64,000 nucleotides of DNA from an uncultured Alphaproteobacteria bacterium (GTDB lineage Bacteria; Pseudomonadota; Alphaproteobacteria; HIMB59; GCA-002718135). Positions 28,656 through 39,248 of this stretch are shown here, piece by piece. The stretch's first letter is position 1; every line of letters starts with the position of its first letter. The position numbers and the translations under genes are program-made. Where the stretch lies: the NCBI GenBank assembly GCA_902595805.1, contig CACJRM010000005.1, positions 30,740-94,739 on the forward strand, given 5' to 3'. The notes under the pieces are model-generated. The model saw only the letters and a list, made by a program, of their open reading frames with translations, was not told the DNA's origin and searched no databases.

Positions 28656-29883
28656 TCAAATGATTTAATATTTGATTAAGCTTTAATTCTTTTTGTTCAC
28701 CAGTCGTTAAATTTTTAATAGTAAAAAAATCCCCATTAAACTCATTTTCTCCAATAATAATTATATATGATGCTGAAGATGTATTTGCTTTTGTAAATGA
28801 TTTTTTTAAATTGTATTTATAATTCCAGTAATATGAAATTCTATTTTCAGATAAATATTTTTGTAGATAAAGAAAATAATCAGTAAATTTTTCATTTGTT
28901 ACTGCAATATGAATAGTTGAGTTTATTTTTTTTTCGTACTCCATTAATAATGCAATTCTTTCAATACCTGCAGCCCATCCAATACCTGGTATATCAGGCC
29001 CACCTAATACTTTTATTAAACCATCATATCTTCCACCGCCTAGTAATGTATCTTGACTTCCTAAATTATCTGATTTGTATTCGAATACTGTATTACAATA
29101 ATAATCAAGACCTCTAACGAGATTGGTGTTTTCTTCAAAATCAATTTCTAGTATTTTTAATGATCTTTTAATATCTTCGTAGTGCTTTTTGGCCTCATCG
29201 GTTAAGTATTCATTTATTTTAGGTGAAGATATTGAAATTTCAATATCTTCCTCGTTTTTTGAATCTAATATTCTTAATGGGTTAGTTTCAATTTTTTTAA
29301 TGCTTTCTTCTGATAGTTTTTTTTTATGGGTATTAAAGTATTTTGTAAGACTTTTTTTAAAATCAATTAAGGTTTTTTTATCTCCTAAAGAATTAATATG
29401 AAGTTTTATTTTAGATTTAGGTAGCAGTTCGTTTAAAATATTATTTGACAGAGAAATTAACTCAACATCTGCAAGAAAATCTCTAGTTCCAAGTATTTCA
29501 AAATTAATTTGATTAAATTGTCTATATCTACCCTTTTGTGGCCTTTCTCTTCTAAACATTGGCCCAATTCCAAAAATTTTTAATGGAAGATCGTTTAAGA
29601 GATTATTAGTAATAGCCGCTCTAATCATGGGCGTTGTGTACTCAGGGCGAAGTGTTAAAAATTCATTATTTCGGTCTTCAAATGAATACATTTCTTTCAA
29701 AACAACATCTGAATGTTCGCCAAGAGGTTTTGCAAATAAATCACTAAATTCAAAAATTGGTGTTTGGATTTCTTTATATTCTTTTAAATTAGCGTTTTTA
29801 GAAACAATATTAGAAATAAAGTTAAATTTATCTATTTCTTCTCCAAATATATCATGTGTGCCTCTTACTGATCTTAATTTCAT
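28639..29883 (-). CDS. hisS: Histidyl-tRNA synthetase
   Basis: Class II aminoacyl-tRNA synthetase of 414 residues. Motif 1 region is [28 protein letters not shown] and the motif 2 [23 protein letters not shown] follow; the histidine-specific [17 protein letters not shown] and motif 3 [15 protein letters not shown] are present. The C-terminal anticodon-binding domain is short and divergent. It starts one base after ispG ends and overlaps prfA. Confidence 0.96.
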   Translation of the reverse strand: MKLRSVRGTHDIFGEEIDKFNFISNIVSKNANLKEYKEIQTPIFEFSDLFAKPLGEHSDVVLKEMYSFEDRNNEFLTLRPEYTTPMIRAAITNNLLNDLPLKIFGIGPMFRRERPQKGRYRQFNQINFEILGTRDFLADVELISLSNNILNELLPKSKIKLHINSLGDKKTLIDFKKSLTKYFNTHKKKLSEESIKKIETNPLRILDSKNEEDIEISISSPKINEYLTDEAKKHYEDIKRSLKILEIDFEENTNLVRGLDYYCNTVFEYKSDNLGSQDTLLGGGRYDGLIKVLGGPDIPGIGWAAGIERIALLMEYEKKINSTIHIAVTNEKFTDYFLYLQKYLSENRISYYWNYKYNLKKSFTKANTSSASYIIIIGENEFNGDFFTIKNLTTGEQKELKLNQILNHLNDKSR

Positions 29884-29884
29884 A

Positions 29885-30982
29885 TTAATTACTAAGTTCT
29901 ATTTCTTTAGTTTTTTTTCTAATTAGATCTTCAAGATAATTTTCTAAATCAACATTTTTTACAACATTATTTTTTTTACCATCAAGATAAATCATATGTG
30001 TATCATTTCCACCGCCAGTTATTCCAATATTTGTCATAGTTGCTTCACCTGGACCATTAACAACACATCCAATTATTGACACTGTTATAGGTGTGGAAAT
30101 ATCATCTAATTTTTTTTCTAAATTTTTTACAGTTTTTATTACTTCAAATTGTTGTCTAGCACATGAAGGGCATGATATAATTTTAACACCTCTATTCCTT
30201 AATCCTAAGCTTTTTAAGATTTCAAAACCAACTCTTACCTCTTCCTCAGGCTCATCTGATAATGATATTCTAATTGTATCTCCTATTCCTCTCAAAAGTA
30301 AATTTCCAACTCCAATTGAAGATTTAATTGAACCTGTTCTTTTTCCTCCTGCCTCTGTAATACCTAAATGCAATGGATAATCACACAATTCAGCTAATTG
30401 TTCATATGCCTTTATTGACATAAATATATCTGAAGATTTCACACTGATTTTGAAGTTGGTAAAATCATTGTCTTCAAGTATCTTTATATTTAATTTAGCA
30501 CTTTCAACTAAAGCTTCTGGATTAGGTTCAGAAAATTTTTCTAAAATTTGTTTTTCTAAACTTCCTGCATTAACACCTACTCTAATTGAGCAATTATTAT
30601 CTTTTGCAGCTTTGATAACTTCTTTTATTCTTTCAATACTCCCAATATTACCAGGATTAATTCTAATACAAGAAGCACCATTGTTTGCTGCTTCAATACC
30701 TCTTTTGTAATGAAAATGTATATCAGCAATTATAGGTACAGGACTATGTTTCACAATTTCTTTTAAAGAATGTGAAGATTCTTTATCTGGAACAGAAACG
30801 CGAACTAAATCAACTCCAAGATTTGCAGATCTTTCTATTTGAGCGATAGTATCTTTAGCATTAGAAGTCAGAGTATTTGTCATTGTTTGAACTGCAATTT
30901 GATTATTGCCTCCAATACTAACATTTCCAACTTTGATAACGCGCGATTTTCTTCTATTAATTTGTTGATACGGTCTGAGCAT
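29885..30982 (-). CDS. ispG: 4-hydroxy-3-methylbut-2-enyl diphosphate synthase
   Basis: Penultimate enzyme of the MEP isoprenoid pathway, a 4Fe-4S protein converting MEcPP to HMBPP. The 365 residues include [49 protein letters not shown], the iron-sulfur cysteines in [14 protein letters not shown] and [11 protein letters not shown] (with the glutamate ligand), and a C-terminal [15 protein letters not shown]. It sits between a RodZ-like gene and hisS in one minus-strand unit. Confidence 0.97.
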   Translation of the reverse strand: MLRPYQQINRRKSRVIKVGNVSIGGNNQIAVQTMTNTLTSNAKDTIAQIERSANLGVDLVRVSVPDKESSHSLKEIVKHSPVPIIADIHFHYKRGIEAANNGASCIRINPGNIGSIERIKEVIKAAKDNNCSIRVGVNAGSLEKQILEKFSEPNPEALVESAKLNIKILEDNDFTNFKISVKSSDIFMSIKAYEQLAELCDYPLHLGITEAGGKRTGSIKSSIGVGNLLLRGIGDTIRISLSDEPEEEVRVGFEILKSLGLRNRGVKIISCPSCARQQFEVIKTVKNLEKKLDDISTPITVSIIGCVVNGPGEATMTNIGITGGGNDTHMIYLDGKKNNVVKNVDLENYLEDLIRKKTKEIELSN

Positions 30983-30986
30983 CTAT

Positions 30987-31772
30987 TTAATTTGTAAAAT
31001 CTTTATATAGAACAAAGGAGTCTAAAATATCACCGTATTTACCTATCTTTCCTCTTACTTCATCATCTATAAGAACTAAAATGTTCCCTGCATTTCCTGC
31101 AGTAATATTATAATTTAATTTTAATTCATATGAAAATTCTTCATCTTTATCCATTAACTTGCTTAAAACAATATTATTCTCTTCATCTCTTAATTGAAGC
31201 CAAGTTGGATTTAACATTTTTAATGTAGCAACTGTAGTAACATTTTCATCAAATTCTATTGATGCTATAGCACTGGAATTATTTATCAAATCACTTTTGT
31301 TAATATCACTACTTTGAGATAAATTATCAAAAGTATTTGCTTTTTCGACTATAGGCTCCAAACTTTCAGGTATATCTGGAATTAAAGCAAACTTAATTTC
31401 ATTATCATTTTGATCGACGAATAAGAAGTAAAATGAAGTAAATATAATTAAGATTAGAGAAGCAGCAAAGAATTTTTCTATTTTGAAAAAATTATTTTCT
31501 ACTATTGGAGTAATATTCTTTTTCTCTTCTTTACTATTAAATGATACTTGATCTTTAAATTTTTGGACAATTGTGTCAGTATCTAACTCAAGAAAGTTTG
31601 AGTAAGATCTTAGATGTCCAATGTTAAAAATAATATCTGGGTTGTTTTTTATATTATCATTTTCAAGATCAAAAATGATACTTTTGGAAATTTTTAACTC
31701 GATTGATATATCGATGATAGACAGATTTTTCGAGTTTCTTGCAATTAATAAAATTTGACCGACTGTTTTCAT
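30987..31772 (-). CDS. RodZ-like helix-turn-helix membrane protein
   Basis: 261 residues. An N-terminal Xre-like HTH (VGQILLIARNSKNLSIIDISIELKISKSIIFDLENDNI) is followed by the RodZ-type IGHLRSYSNFLELDTDTIVQKFKDQ, one membrane span near 95-118 (FFAASLILIIFTSFYFLFV), a periplasmic linker and a C-terminal beta domain with the DUF4115 pattern (TWLQLRDEENNIVLSKLMDKDEEFSY). RodZ links MreB to the cell wall machinery. The architecture fits, but overall similarity is too weak to insist on the gene name. Upstream of ispG-hisS is a known place for this gene in several proteobacteria. Confidence 0.8.
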   Translation of the reverse strand: MKTVGQILLIARNSKNLSIIDISIELKISKSIIFDLENDNIKNNPDIIFNIGHLRSYSNFLELDTDTIVQKFKDQVSFNSKEEKKNITPIVENNFFKIEKFFAASLILIIFTSFYFLFVDQNDNEIKFALIPDIPESLEPIVEKANTFDNLSQSSDINKSDLINNSSAIASIEFDENVTTVATLKMLNPTWLQLRDEENNIVLSKLMDKDEEFSYELKLNYNITAGNAGNILVLIDDEVRGKIGKYGDILDSFVLYKDFTN

Positions 31773-32984
31773 TTAACTTCCTAGATTATATGCCTCATGT
31801 AGAGATTTTACAGCAATTTTTGTAAATTTTTTATTAATTAAGACACTTATCTTTATTTCTGATGTCGAGATGGCTAATATATTAATTGAATTATCAGCTA
31901 AAGTTGTGAACATTTTCTTTGCTACTCCAGATTGGGACATCATCCCCATTCCAATTACTGATATTTTAGAAATATTACTATCGGATTCAATAGATTTAAA
32001 ATTAATTAAATTTTGATTTTCTTCTAATATTTTTTTAGCATTATGAATTTCACTATTTGGGACAGTAAAAGTGATATTTGCAGTTACACCATCTTGTGAT
32101 GTATTTTGAACAATCATATCTACGTTAATATTATTATTAGCTAACAATCCAAAAATTGTTGCAGATATACCAGGTTTATCAGCAATACCAGATAAAGTTA
32201 GTTTTGATTCATTATTACTATAACTCACACCACTTACAATTTCTTTTTCAATTAATTTATTTTCATCTACAACAAGAGTACCACTTTGTTTTGTGATTGA
32301 AGAAAGCACTTGCAATGTAAGATTATTTTTCATCGCTAATTCAACGGAGCGAGTATGAAGTACTTTTGCTCCAGTGGACGACATTTCTAACATTTCTTCG
32401 AATGCTAATTTATTAATTTTTTTAGCTTTAGGCTCCAGATTTGGATCAGTTGAATAAACACCATCAACATCTGTATAAATATCACATCTATCAGCATCAA
32501 CAGCAGCGGCAACAGCAACTGCAGTTGTATCAGAACCACCCCTTCCTAATGATGTAATCTTTCCATCTATATCGATACCTTGGAAGCCAGCAACTACTAA
32601 AACATCAAAATCATTTAGATATTTATAAATTCTATCTTTATCTATGTTTAAGATTTTAGCTTTTTGATGGTTACTGTCTGTTATAATTGGGATTTGCCAT
32701 CCAAGTAATGGAATAGATTTAATATTTCTTTTTTTTAAAATAGCCGAAAGAAGTCCAACTGAAACCGCTTCACCAGATGTTAAAATTAAATCATTTTCAA
32801 TAATCTCATTTGATTCAATTTCATCTATATATTCTTGCATTTTATTTGTAACGCCTGACATTGCGGATAAAACAACAATTAGTTTTTTGTCATTTACTTG
32901 CTTTTCAACAATGTTTGCAACATTATTGATTTTATCGATACTGCCAACTGAAGTACCACCAAATTTCATTACTATAAGTTTCAT
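31773..32984 (-). CDS. lysC: Aspartate kinase
   Basis: First step of lysine, threonine, methionine and diaminopimelate synthesis. The 403 residues begin MKLIVMKFGGTSVGS with the kinase motif, then LTSGEAVSVGLLSAIL, GFQGIDIDGKITSLGRGGSDTTAVAVAAAVDADRCDIYTDVDGVYSTDP, and a C-terminal pair of ACT domains (VSYSNNESKLTLSGIADKPGISATIF; ISKISVIGMGMMSQSGVAKKMF) for feedback control, expected to be by lysine and/or threonine. It is the first gene of the lysC-rodZ-ispG-hisS-prfA-prmC unit and is divergent from ubiG. Confidence 0.97.
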   Translation of the reverse strand: MKLIVMKFGGTSVGSIDKINNVANIVEKQVNDKKLIVVLSAMSGVTNKMQEYIDEIESNEIIENDLILTSGEAVSVGLLSAILKKRNIKSIPLLGWQIPIITDSNHQKAKILNIDKDRIYKYLNDFDVLVVAGFQGIDIDGKITSLGRGGSDTTAVAVAAAVDADRCDIYTDVDGVYSTDPNLEPKAKKINKLAFEEMLEMSSTGAKVLHTRSVELAMKNNLTLQVLSSITKQSGTLVVDENKLIEKEIVSGVSYSNNESKLTLSGIADKPGISATIFGLLANNNINVDMIVQNTSQDGVTANITFTVPNSEIHNAKKILEENQNLINFKSIESDSNISKISVIGMGMMSQSGVAKKMFTTLADNSINILAISTSEIKISVLINKKFTKIAVKSLHEAYNLGS

Positions 32985-33017
32985 TGACTTAAATATTTTT
33001 TAAATTATTCCAGCTAT

Positions 33018-33023
33018 TATAAT
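33018..33023 (+). promoter_or_regulatory. Consensus -10 box upstream of ubiG
   Basis: A perfect TATAAT lies 24 bases before the ubiG ATG. The -35 region about 17 bases upstream is poor (T-rich). A TTGACT nearby at 32983-32988 is too far away for normal spacing. Confidence 0.35.
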
Positions 33024-33047
33024 TATTGTTTCTAACAAACAAGTTTT

Positions 33048-33755
33048 ATGATGAATATAAAATCAAAAAATGAAGAATTTACCTTGTTTAATCAACTTTC
33101 AGATGAATGGTGGAATGAAAACGGAAAATTTAAGATTCTTCATCAAATCAAAAGTCATAGAATGACCTATATACTAGATCAAATTGAAAATAGGGATATT
33201 AAAAATTTAAAAATACTGGATGTAGGTTGTGGTGGAGGAATAATTTGTGAGCCACTAGCGAGATTAGGTGCAAAAGTTACGGGAATAGATTTTGCTCCAA
33301 ATAATATCAATGCTGCTAAAATACATTCCAAAAAAAATAAACTTAAAATCAATTATATTCATAAAGATGTTGAAAAATCAAAATTAGATGGAAAATTTGA
33401 TTTAATACTAATGTTTGAAGTTTTAGAACATTTAGATGATTGGAAAAAAACAATTAAAAAGATAAAAAAAAATTTAAATAAAAATGGTGTAGTTATAATT
33501 TCCACAATCAACAGAAACTCACTTTCTAAGTTATTTGCAATTAGTATTGCTGAAAATATTCTAAAATGGATACCTAAAGGAACTCATGATTATTATAAAT
33601 TAATTAAACCTGAAGAATTAAAAAAAACTTTAACACAAGAAAATTTTCATTTTAAAAGTATTAAAGGTCTTGTTTTTGATCCATTAAGTGGGGAATGGAA
33701 ATTGTCAAATAATTATATGATCAATTATTTTTGTACTGCAAATTTAATTAATTAG
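33048..33755 (+). CDS. ubiG: Ubiquinone biosynthesis O-methyltransferase UbiG
   Basis: SAM-dependent methyltransferase acting twice in ubiquinone synthesis (COQ3 homologue). 235 residues, opening with FNQLSDEWWNENGKFKILHQIKSHRMTYI, the family-specific 'WWd..G.f..LH..NP.R' type start. Then come SAM motif ILDVGCGGGIICEPLARLGAKVTGIDFAPNNI, LMFEVLEHLDDW, TINRNSLSKLFAI and KGTHDYYKLIKPEEL. Two ATG codons are in tandem at the start. It converges with the DUF1178 gene, overlapping by eight bases. Confidence 0.95.
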   Translation: MMNIKSKNEEFTLFNQLSDEWWNENGKFKILHQIKSHRMTYILDQIENRDIKNLKILDVGCGGGIICEPLARLGAKVTGIDFAPNNINAAKIHSKKNKLKINYIHKDVEKSKLDGKFDLILMFEVLEHLDDWKKTIKKIKKNLNKNGVVIISTINRNSLSKLFAISIAENILKWIPKGTHDYYKLIKPEELKKTLTQENFHFKSIKGLVFDPLSGEWKLSNNYMINYFCTANLIN

Positions 33756-34161
33756 TTTTTTTTGTTGAAAAAGGTAATGGTAATACATCAATATCTTCAT
33801 TCATTAGTTCTTTAGTTTGTTCAATTGAAGCTTCGCCATAAATAGCACGTTCCTTAGCTTCACCATATTTAATTTTTTTAGCTTCCTCTGTAAATTTATC
33901 ACCAACATAATCAAATTCTTTTTCAATAATTTTTTTTAGTTTTTTAACATTAGAAGCAATTGATTTATTTCTTTTAGAATCTTTTGAATTTGATTTTTTG
34001 GCCACATTTGGTGCCATTAAACCTTTTCTAATTTGAATACTATTACAGGAAGGACAAGACACCAACCCCTGTTTTATTTGCTTGTTGTAGTCATTCGAAT
34101 TTTCGAACCATCCTTCGAAAGAAAAATCACAATCTGAGCAAGAAAGATTAAATACAATCAT
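33748..34161 (-). CDS. DUF1178 protein
   Basis: 137 residues. A zinc-ribbon-like N-terminus has two Cys pairs (LSCSDCDFSFEGWFENSNDYNKQIKQGLVSCPSCNS), then IQIRKGLMAPNVAKKS, a basic linker, and the C-terminal family signature FDYVGDKFTEEAKKIKYGEAKERAIYGEAS. The family is common in Proteobacteria and of unknown function; the zinc ribbon suggests nucleic-acid or protein binding. Five bases separate it from the unknown gene upstream. Confidence 0.9.
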   Translation of the reverse strand: MIVFNLSCSDCDFSFEGWFENSNDYNKQIKQGLVSCPSCNSIQIRKGLMAPNVAKKSNSKDSKRNKSIASNVKKLKKIIEKEFDYVGDKFTEEAKKIKYGEAKERAIYGEASIEQTKELMNEDIDVLPLPFSTKKTN

Positions 34162-34166
34162 ATATC

Positions 34167-34649
34167 TTATATTGTTTCATCTGTTTTTTTTTCAATATCC
34201 AAATCAACATCTTCAGATTCTAATTGCATAATTAATGAATTTTTTGGAAAATTTAAATTACATACTGTTCCTTTTGACAAGGTTAGACCCATAAAAGGTT
34301 TTAAGCTAATATTGACATATTTTTGAGTATTTTGATTTAAAATATCAATTTTTATAAGCTCTTTAAAATTAATAAGTAGAAAATTTTTTTTAAGTTCAAA
34401 TTTCAATAATGATTTGGGAGTTTGGTAAAAGGATAATTTAAAAAAAAGATTTTTATTAAGAACATTTATATTTTCTTCTGATTCAATATTAGAATTTTGC
34501 ATTACTAGATTTTTTAAAGAAATTTGATCTTGTCTGTTTAAGATTTTTTCTTTCAATATTTCTAAAAAAGTAGTTCCATAAATTTTTTTATTAATATTTT
34601 CAGTTTCTTCTTTAATAATTGCAACAATCTCTTTAAGAATAATATCCAT
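34167..34649 (-). CDS. Unrecognised protein of 160 residues
   Basis: I do not recognise this family. The N-terminal half is helical and charged (KEIVAIIKEETENINKKIYG). The C-terminal half alternates hydrophobic residues (YVNISLKPFMGLTLSKGTVCNLNFPKNSLIMQLE) in a pattern like a small beta barrel, loosely cupin-like, and the end is acidic. No signal peptide or membrane segment. It is probably co-transcribed with DUF1178, and its start diverges from the methyltransferase start across 27 bases. Coding status is supported by the length of the open frame and tight packing. Confidence 0.65.
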   Translation of the reverse strand: MDIILKEIVAIIKEETENINKKIYGTTFLEILKEKILNRQDQISLKNLVMQNSNIESEENINVLNKNLFFKLSFYQTPKSLLKFELKKNFLLINFKELIKIDILNQNTQKYVNISLKPFMGLTLSKGTVCNLNFPKNSLIMQLESEDVDLDIEKKTDETI

Positions 34650-34676
34650 AATTACTTTTTATACTTAATAAAAAAA

Positions 34677-35453
34677 ATGATAAACAAAAAATATCTTAAA
34701 CTATTAAGATCTAAAGATAGAAGATATGGAGAAAACTTTATTTATAATGAAATAAGTAAAAATATAATTGATTCCCTAGATATTTTGAAAGTTCCTTTTA
34801 ATAATATTTTAGAACTTGGGATTAATGATAAATTAATTATTAATTATCTGAAAGAAAGATTTCCTACTTGTTCAATAACAAGTGCTGATATTGATTTATC
34901 ATTTTTTATTAAAAAGACAGATCGACAATTAATAGAAATTGATTTGGACGATATACAAATTAAAGATAAAAAATTTGATTTAATTTATAGTAATTTTTTT
35001 TGTCAACTAACATCCAATTTTGAGAAATTGATAAAAAATATTTTTCAAAGTTTAAATTCCAATGGGCTTTTTATAGCAACGATTCCAAGTGCTGTAAATG
35101 TATACCAGCTTATAAATTCAATGTATGAAACTGACAATATTTTATACGGAGGTATGTATCAAAGAGTTAATCCAATTTTAGATACAAATGATATTTTTAA
35201 ACTGCTTAAAATGTATAACTTTGATGCACCTTTAATAAATAATAATAATTTTACTATTGAATATTCAGTTTTTAAAAAACTACTTGATGATGTAAGATTT
35301 TTGAACTTGACCTATGCAGGTAAGGATAAAAAAACTAATTTTGAAAATAAGAAATACTTTATTATTTTAGAGAAACAATTCAAAAAAAAATATTATAAAG
35401 ATAATTTTAGTCTTGATATAAATTTTAATACAATTTGTGCTTGGAAAAAATAA
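34677..35453 (+). CDS. SAM-dependent methyltransferase-fold protein, NDUFAF5/BioC-like
   Basis: 258 residues. A class I methyltransferase core is visible but degenerate: ILELGINDKLIINYLKERFP in place of the Gly-rich loop, then SITSADIDLSFF, FDLIYSNFFCQLTSNFEKLIKNIFQSLNSNGLFIATIPS. The layout resembles the alphaproteobacterial relatives of mitochondrial NDUFAF5, which hydroxylates an arginine of complex I subunit NDUFS7 rather than methylating. The usual GxGxG is absent, so SAM use itself is uncertain. Neighbouring DUF1178 is a common companion in alphaproteobacteria. Confidence 0.7.
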   Translation: MINKKYLKLLRSKDRRYGENFIYNEISKNIIDSLDILKVPFNNILELGINDKLIINYLKERFPTCSITSADIDLSFFIKKTDRQLIEIDLDDIQIKDKKFDLIYSNFFCQLTSNFEKLIKNIFQSLNSNGLFIATIPSAVNVYQLINSMYETDNILYGGMYQRVNPILDTNDIFKLLKMYNFDAPLINNNNFTIEYSVFKKLLDDVRFLNLTYAGKDKKTNFENKKYFIILEKQFKKKYYKDNFSLDINFNTICAWKK

Positions 35454-35455
35454 AA

Positions 35456-36667
35456 TTACGATCTGTAATCAGCATTAATTTTTAAATATTCAAAGGTAAG
35501 ATCATTTCCATGAACCGTGTGAAAATACTTACCCAAGTTTAATATTACGTTGATTTCTATAATTTTATTTTTCATATAATTATTAAGTTTTCTAATATTT
35601 ATTTTTTTACTAATAGAACCATTTTGGCATACAACGTTGTTTCCAAACAAAACTTTAATTTTATTTTGATTGATTTTTTCTCCAGTTTTACCAATTGCCA
35701 TTATTACTCTACCCCAATTTGCATCTTCACCGGCTACAGCTGTTTTAACCAAAGGAGAATTAGCAATACTAAATGCAATTTTTTTTGCTTGATTTTTTGA
35801 TCTTGCATTCAAAACATTAACTTTTATTAACTTAGAAACACCCTCACCATCTTTAATTACTTGAAGAGATAGATCATGCATTAATTCATATATTTTATGA
35901 TTTAATATTTTAAAATTTTTTTTATTTAAATTTATATTTTTATTAGCAACAGAGAACATCATTAAAGTATCACTTGTTGATGTATCACTATCAACAGTTA
36001 TTGAATTAAATGTATTGTCTAAGTTATTTTTAAGTAGTCTGAACATTAATTGTTTTGAAACTTCACATTCTATAAAAATATAAACTAACATTGTCCCCAT
36101 ATTTGGTTGTATCATTCCTGATCCTTTTGCTATTCCATAAATTTTGAATGATTTATTGTCTAAGATAATATTTTTAATTGATACCTTTGGAAAAGTATCT
36201 GTTGTCATAATTGCTTTAGCACTTTCAAGTAAACTATTTTTATTTTTGGAGTTTATTTTTTCAAATTTATTTATTATTAAATTAGGATTAAATTTTTCAC
36301 CAATTACACCAGTAGATGATACTAATACTTCACTAGATTTACATTTAATTTTTTTTGTTAATGCTTTCACATACTTATCAATAATTTTAAGTCCATCTTT
36401 ACCAGTATGCGCATTTGCGTTACCAGCATTCACAACTAATGCTTTGGCCTTACCTTTGTTATATTTTTTATCCCATATTATAGGGGCTGAAGGTGTCGAT
36501 GTTTTAGAATAAACGCAACAAACATTTATAATTTTATTAAAAATTATTAATAAAAGATCTTTATCTTTTTTTTTAAATCCAGCATTAAAAGTATAGATAT
36601 CGAGGCCGCTAGGATTAAAATCTTTGATTTTTTTTGGCTTAAATATTGAAATCATTTTATTGACCAT
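35456..36667 (-). CDS. argJ: Bifunctional glutamate N-acetyltransferase/ornithine acetyltransferase
   Basis: Arginine pathway enzyme that recycles acetyl groups from N-acetylornithine to glutamate. The 403 residues contain TSTPSAPIIWDKK, ALVVNAGNANAHTGKDG, SSTGVIGEKF, the self-cleavage site in GSGMIQPNMGTMLVYI (the nucleophile Thr is kept; the usual preceding Ala is Gly), FNSITVDSDTSTSDTLM and a C-terminal ANWGRVIMAIGKTG. Two start choices exist (36667 or MISIF at 36655). It is divergent from secA across 64 bases, the same neighbourhood as in many alphaproteobacteria. Confidence 0.95.
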   Translation of the reverse strand: MVNKMISIFKPKKIKDFNPSGLDIYTFNAGFKKKDKDLLLIIFNKIINVCCVYSKTSTPSAPIIWDKKYNKGKAKALVVNAGNANAHTGKDGLKIIDKYVKALTKKIKCKSSEVLVSSTGVIGEKFNPNLIINKFEKINSKNKNSLLESAKAIMTTDTFPKVSIKNIILDNKSFKIYGIAKGSGMIQPNMGTMLVYIFIECEVSKQLMFRLLKNNLDNTFNSITVDSDTSTSDTLMMFSVANKNINLNKKNFKILNHKIYELMHDLSLQVIKDGEGVSKLIKVNVLNARSKNQAKKIAFSIANSPLVKTAVAGEDANWGRVIMAIGKTGEKINQNKIKVLFGNNVVCQNGSISKKINIRKLNNYMKNKIIEINVILNLGKYFHTVHGNDLTFEYLKINADYRS

Positions 36668-36731
36668 ATTTTAGGTTAAATTCCTTTGTAGAAGAAATAT
36701 TTTTCATATATTAACTGCCATCTATCATATC

Positions 36732-39248
36732 ATGATTAATATCGTTAATAAATTATTTGGTTCTATAAAATCTAATTCACTTAAAAAATATGCTAGTTTT
36801 GTAGAGAAAGTAAATAAACTAGAAGAAGAAATTTCTAAACTTTCAGATCAAGAATTAAAAGATAAAACAAATTACTTTAAAAATAAATTTAATGAAACTC
36901 GATCAATATCCAAATCATTACCAGAAATATTTGCAGTAGTTAGAGAGACATCAAAAAGAACATTAAATATGAGGCACTATGATGTTCAAATAATAGGTGG
37001 AATGGTCTTATACGAAAACAAGATAACTGAAATGAAAACAGGAGAAGGAAAGACATTAGTCGCTACTCTAGCTGCTTATGCAAATGCTATAGAAAATTTA
37101 TCGGTACATATTATTACAGTTAATGATTATCTAGCAAAAAGAGATGCAGAATGGATGGGTCAAATATTTAATTTTCTTGGTCTTAGTGTTGGCTGTGTTA
37201 CTTCAGAAACAGCGCATGAAGAAAGATCAAATCAATATGATGCAGATGTTGTGTATGCAACTAATAATGAGATAGGGTTTGATTACTTAAGAGATAATTT
37301 GAAGAATGATTACAATAACTTATGTTTTAAAAAGAATGCATTTGCCATAGTTGATGAAGTCGATAGTATTTTAATTGATGAAGCTAGAACACCTCTTGTA
37401 ATATCTGCTGAATCAAATTCTGATACAGATTTGTTTCCAAAAATAGATAAAATTATAAAAATTCTTAGACAAAATGATTTTGAAATTAATGAAGAAAATA
37501 AAAGTATTTTACTTACTACAGAGGGAATGGAATTTTGTGAAAAATTACTGAAAGAAAATGGAATTATTACAGAAGGTACACTTCAGGATTTAGGAAATAT
37601 GGTTTTGAACCATAATATTATCCAAGCACTTAGAGCACATCATTTATTTATAAAAGATAAAGATTACATAATAAAAGATAGAAATGTAGTCATCATTGAT
37701 GAATTAACTGGTAGAGCCATGGAAGGTAGAAGATATGGTGATGGATTGCATCAAGCTATAGAAGCGAAAGAAAATTTAGTAATCCAAAAAGAAAATCAAA
37801 CTATTGCTTCTGTTACATATCAAAATTTTTTTAGAACATATCATCGTTTAAGTGGGATGACAGGAACTGCCACCACAGAGGCGAAAGAATTTGAAAGTAT
37901 ATATGATTTGGAAGTTGTTGAAATTCCTCCTAATATAAAAGTAAATCGTATTGATAAAAATGATCAAATTTATATGACAAAAAGAGAGAAATATAATGCT
38001 GTATTAGATCTTGTTAAATCAAGAAATAAAATTAATCAACCAATCCTTATAGGAACTACATCAGTAGAAAATTCTATAAAGATTTCTGATTTATTAAAAA
38101 GAGAAAATCTAAAACATAATATTCTAAATGCTAAAAATCATATGAGTGAGGCAAAAATTATTGAAGAAGCTGGAATGCCCGGCAATATAACTATTTCAAC
38201 TAATATGGCGGGAAGAGGTACTGATATTAAGTTAGGAAATGGTGATGCTAATTTAAAAAAACAAGCAATTAAAGCAGGTGGTTTGCTCATAATTGGCACA
38301 GAAAGACACGAAAGTAGAAGAATAGATAATCAATTGAGAGGTAGGTCAGGCAGACAGGGCGATATAGGAGAAAGTATTTTTTTCTTATCATTAGAAGATG
38401 ACCTAATGAGAATATTTGGATCGAAAACTCTTGAAAATGTATTGTCAAAATTAGGTCTCAAAGATGGTGAAGTTATAACTCACTCAATGATTACTAAATC
38501 TTTGGAAAGAGCTCAGCAAAAAGTAGAAAGTCATAATTTTGATATGCGAAAACAAATATTAAAATTTGACGATATATTAAATGATCAAAGAAAAATTATT
38601 TACCAAAATAGAAGGGAAATCCTCAATACTAATGATCAATCAAAAATTATTGAAGATATGATTGATGATTATGTTGAATATTTAATTCAAGAGGCAATTC
38701 CTCCAAAGAAGTACTCGCATGAATGGGATGCAAATTTATTGAAAGAAAAAAGTAAAGAAATATTTAATTTAGATATTCCAGTTTCAAAATGGTTTGAAGA
38801 AGAAGGTGTTGATGATGAAGAGATAAAAAAGAGATTTTTAGATGAAATAAATCAGAAATACAAAGAAAAACAACATCAATATTCATCTGAATTACTTAAA
38901 TTTGCAGAAAAGAGAATAATGTTATTTCAAATAGATAAAGATTGGAGAGATCATTTAGCAGCAATGGACTCCTTACGAGGAAGTGTAAATCTGAGAGCTT
39001 TGGGAGGTAAAGATCCATTTTATGAATATAAAAAAGAATCTTTTGATTATTTTGATGAAATGCTCTCAAATCAGAATGAAAGGGTATTAAAAACTTTATT
39101 TAATATAAAGTTAGTAAATGAAAATAATAATGATAAAAATAAAATAGAAAAGAATGAGCCAAGAAGAATTATTACAAAAAAAATAGGAAGGAATGAACCT
39201 TGTCCATGTGGTTCTGGCAAAAAATATAAACAATGCCACGGTAGTTAA
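36732..39248 (+). CDS. secA: Protein translocase ATPase SecA
   Basis: Motor of Sec-dependent export, 838 residues. Walker [34 protein letters not shown], the Walker [79 protein letters not shown] and the helical wing are present. The C-terminal zinc tail [14 protein letters not shown] (SecB/ribosome binding) ends the protein. The length is somewhat short for the family (about 900) because the linker before the zinc tail is reduced. Confidence 0.98.
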   Translation: MINIVNKLFGSIKSNSLKKYASFVEKVNKLEEEISKLSDQELKDKTNYFKNKFNETRSISKSLPEIFAVVRETSKRTLNMRHYDVQIIGGMVLYENKITEMKTGEGKTLVATLAAYANAIENLSVHIITVNDYLAKRDAEWMGQIFNFLGLSVGCVTSETAHEERSNQYDADVVYATNNEIGFDYLRDNLKNDYNNLCFKKNAFAIVDEVDSILIDEARTPLVISAESNSDTDLFPKIDKIIKILRQNDFEINEENKSILLTTEGMEFCEKLLKENGIITEGTLQDLGNMVLNHNIIQALRAHHLFIKDKDYIIKDRNVVIIDELTGRAMEGRRYGDGLHQAIEAKENLVIQKENQTIASVTYQNFFRTYHRLSGMTGTATTEAKEFESIYDLEVVEIPPNIKVNRIDKNDQIYMTKREKYNAVLDLVKSRNKINQPILIGTTSVENSIKISDLLKRENLKHNILNAKNHMSEAKIIEEAGMPGNITISTNMAGRGTDIKLGNGDANLKKQAIKAGGLLIIGTERHESRRIDNQLRGRSGRQGDIGESIFFLSLEDDLMRIFGSKTLENVLSKLGLKDGEVITHSMITKSLERAQQKVESHNFDMRKQILKFDDILNDQRKIIYQNRREILNTNDQSKIIEDMIDDYVEYLIQEAIPPKKYSHEWDANLLKEKSKEIFNLDIPVSKWFEEEGVDDEEIKKRFLDEINQKYKEKQHQYSSELLKFAEKRIMLFQIDKDWRDHLAAMDSLRGSVNLRALGGKDPFYEYKKESFDYFDEMLSNQNERVLKTLFNIKLVNENNNDKNKIEKNEPRRIITKKIGRNEPCPCGSGKKYKQCHGS

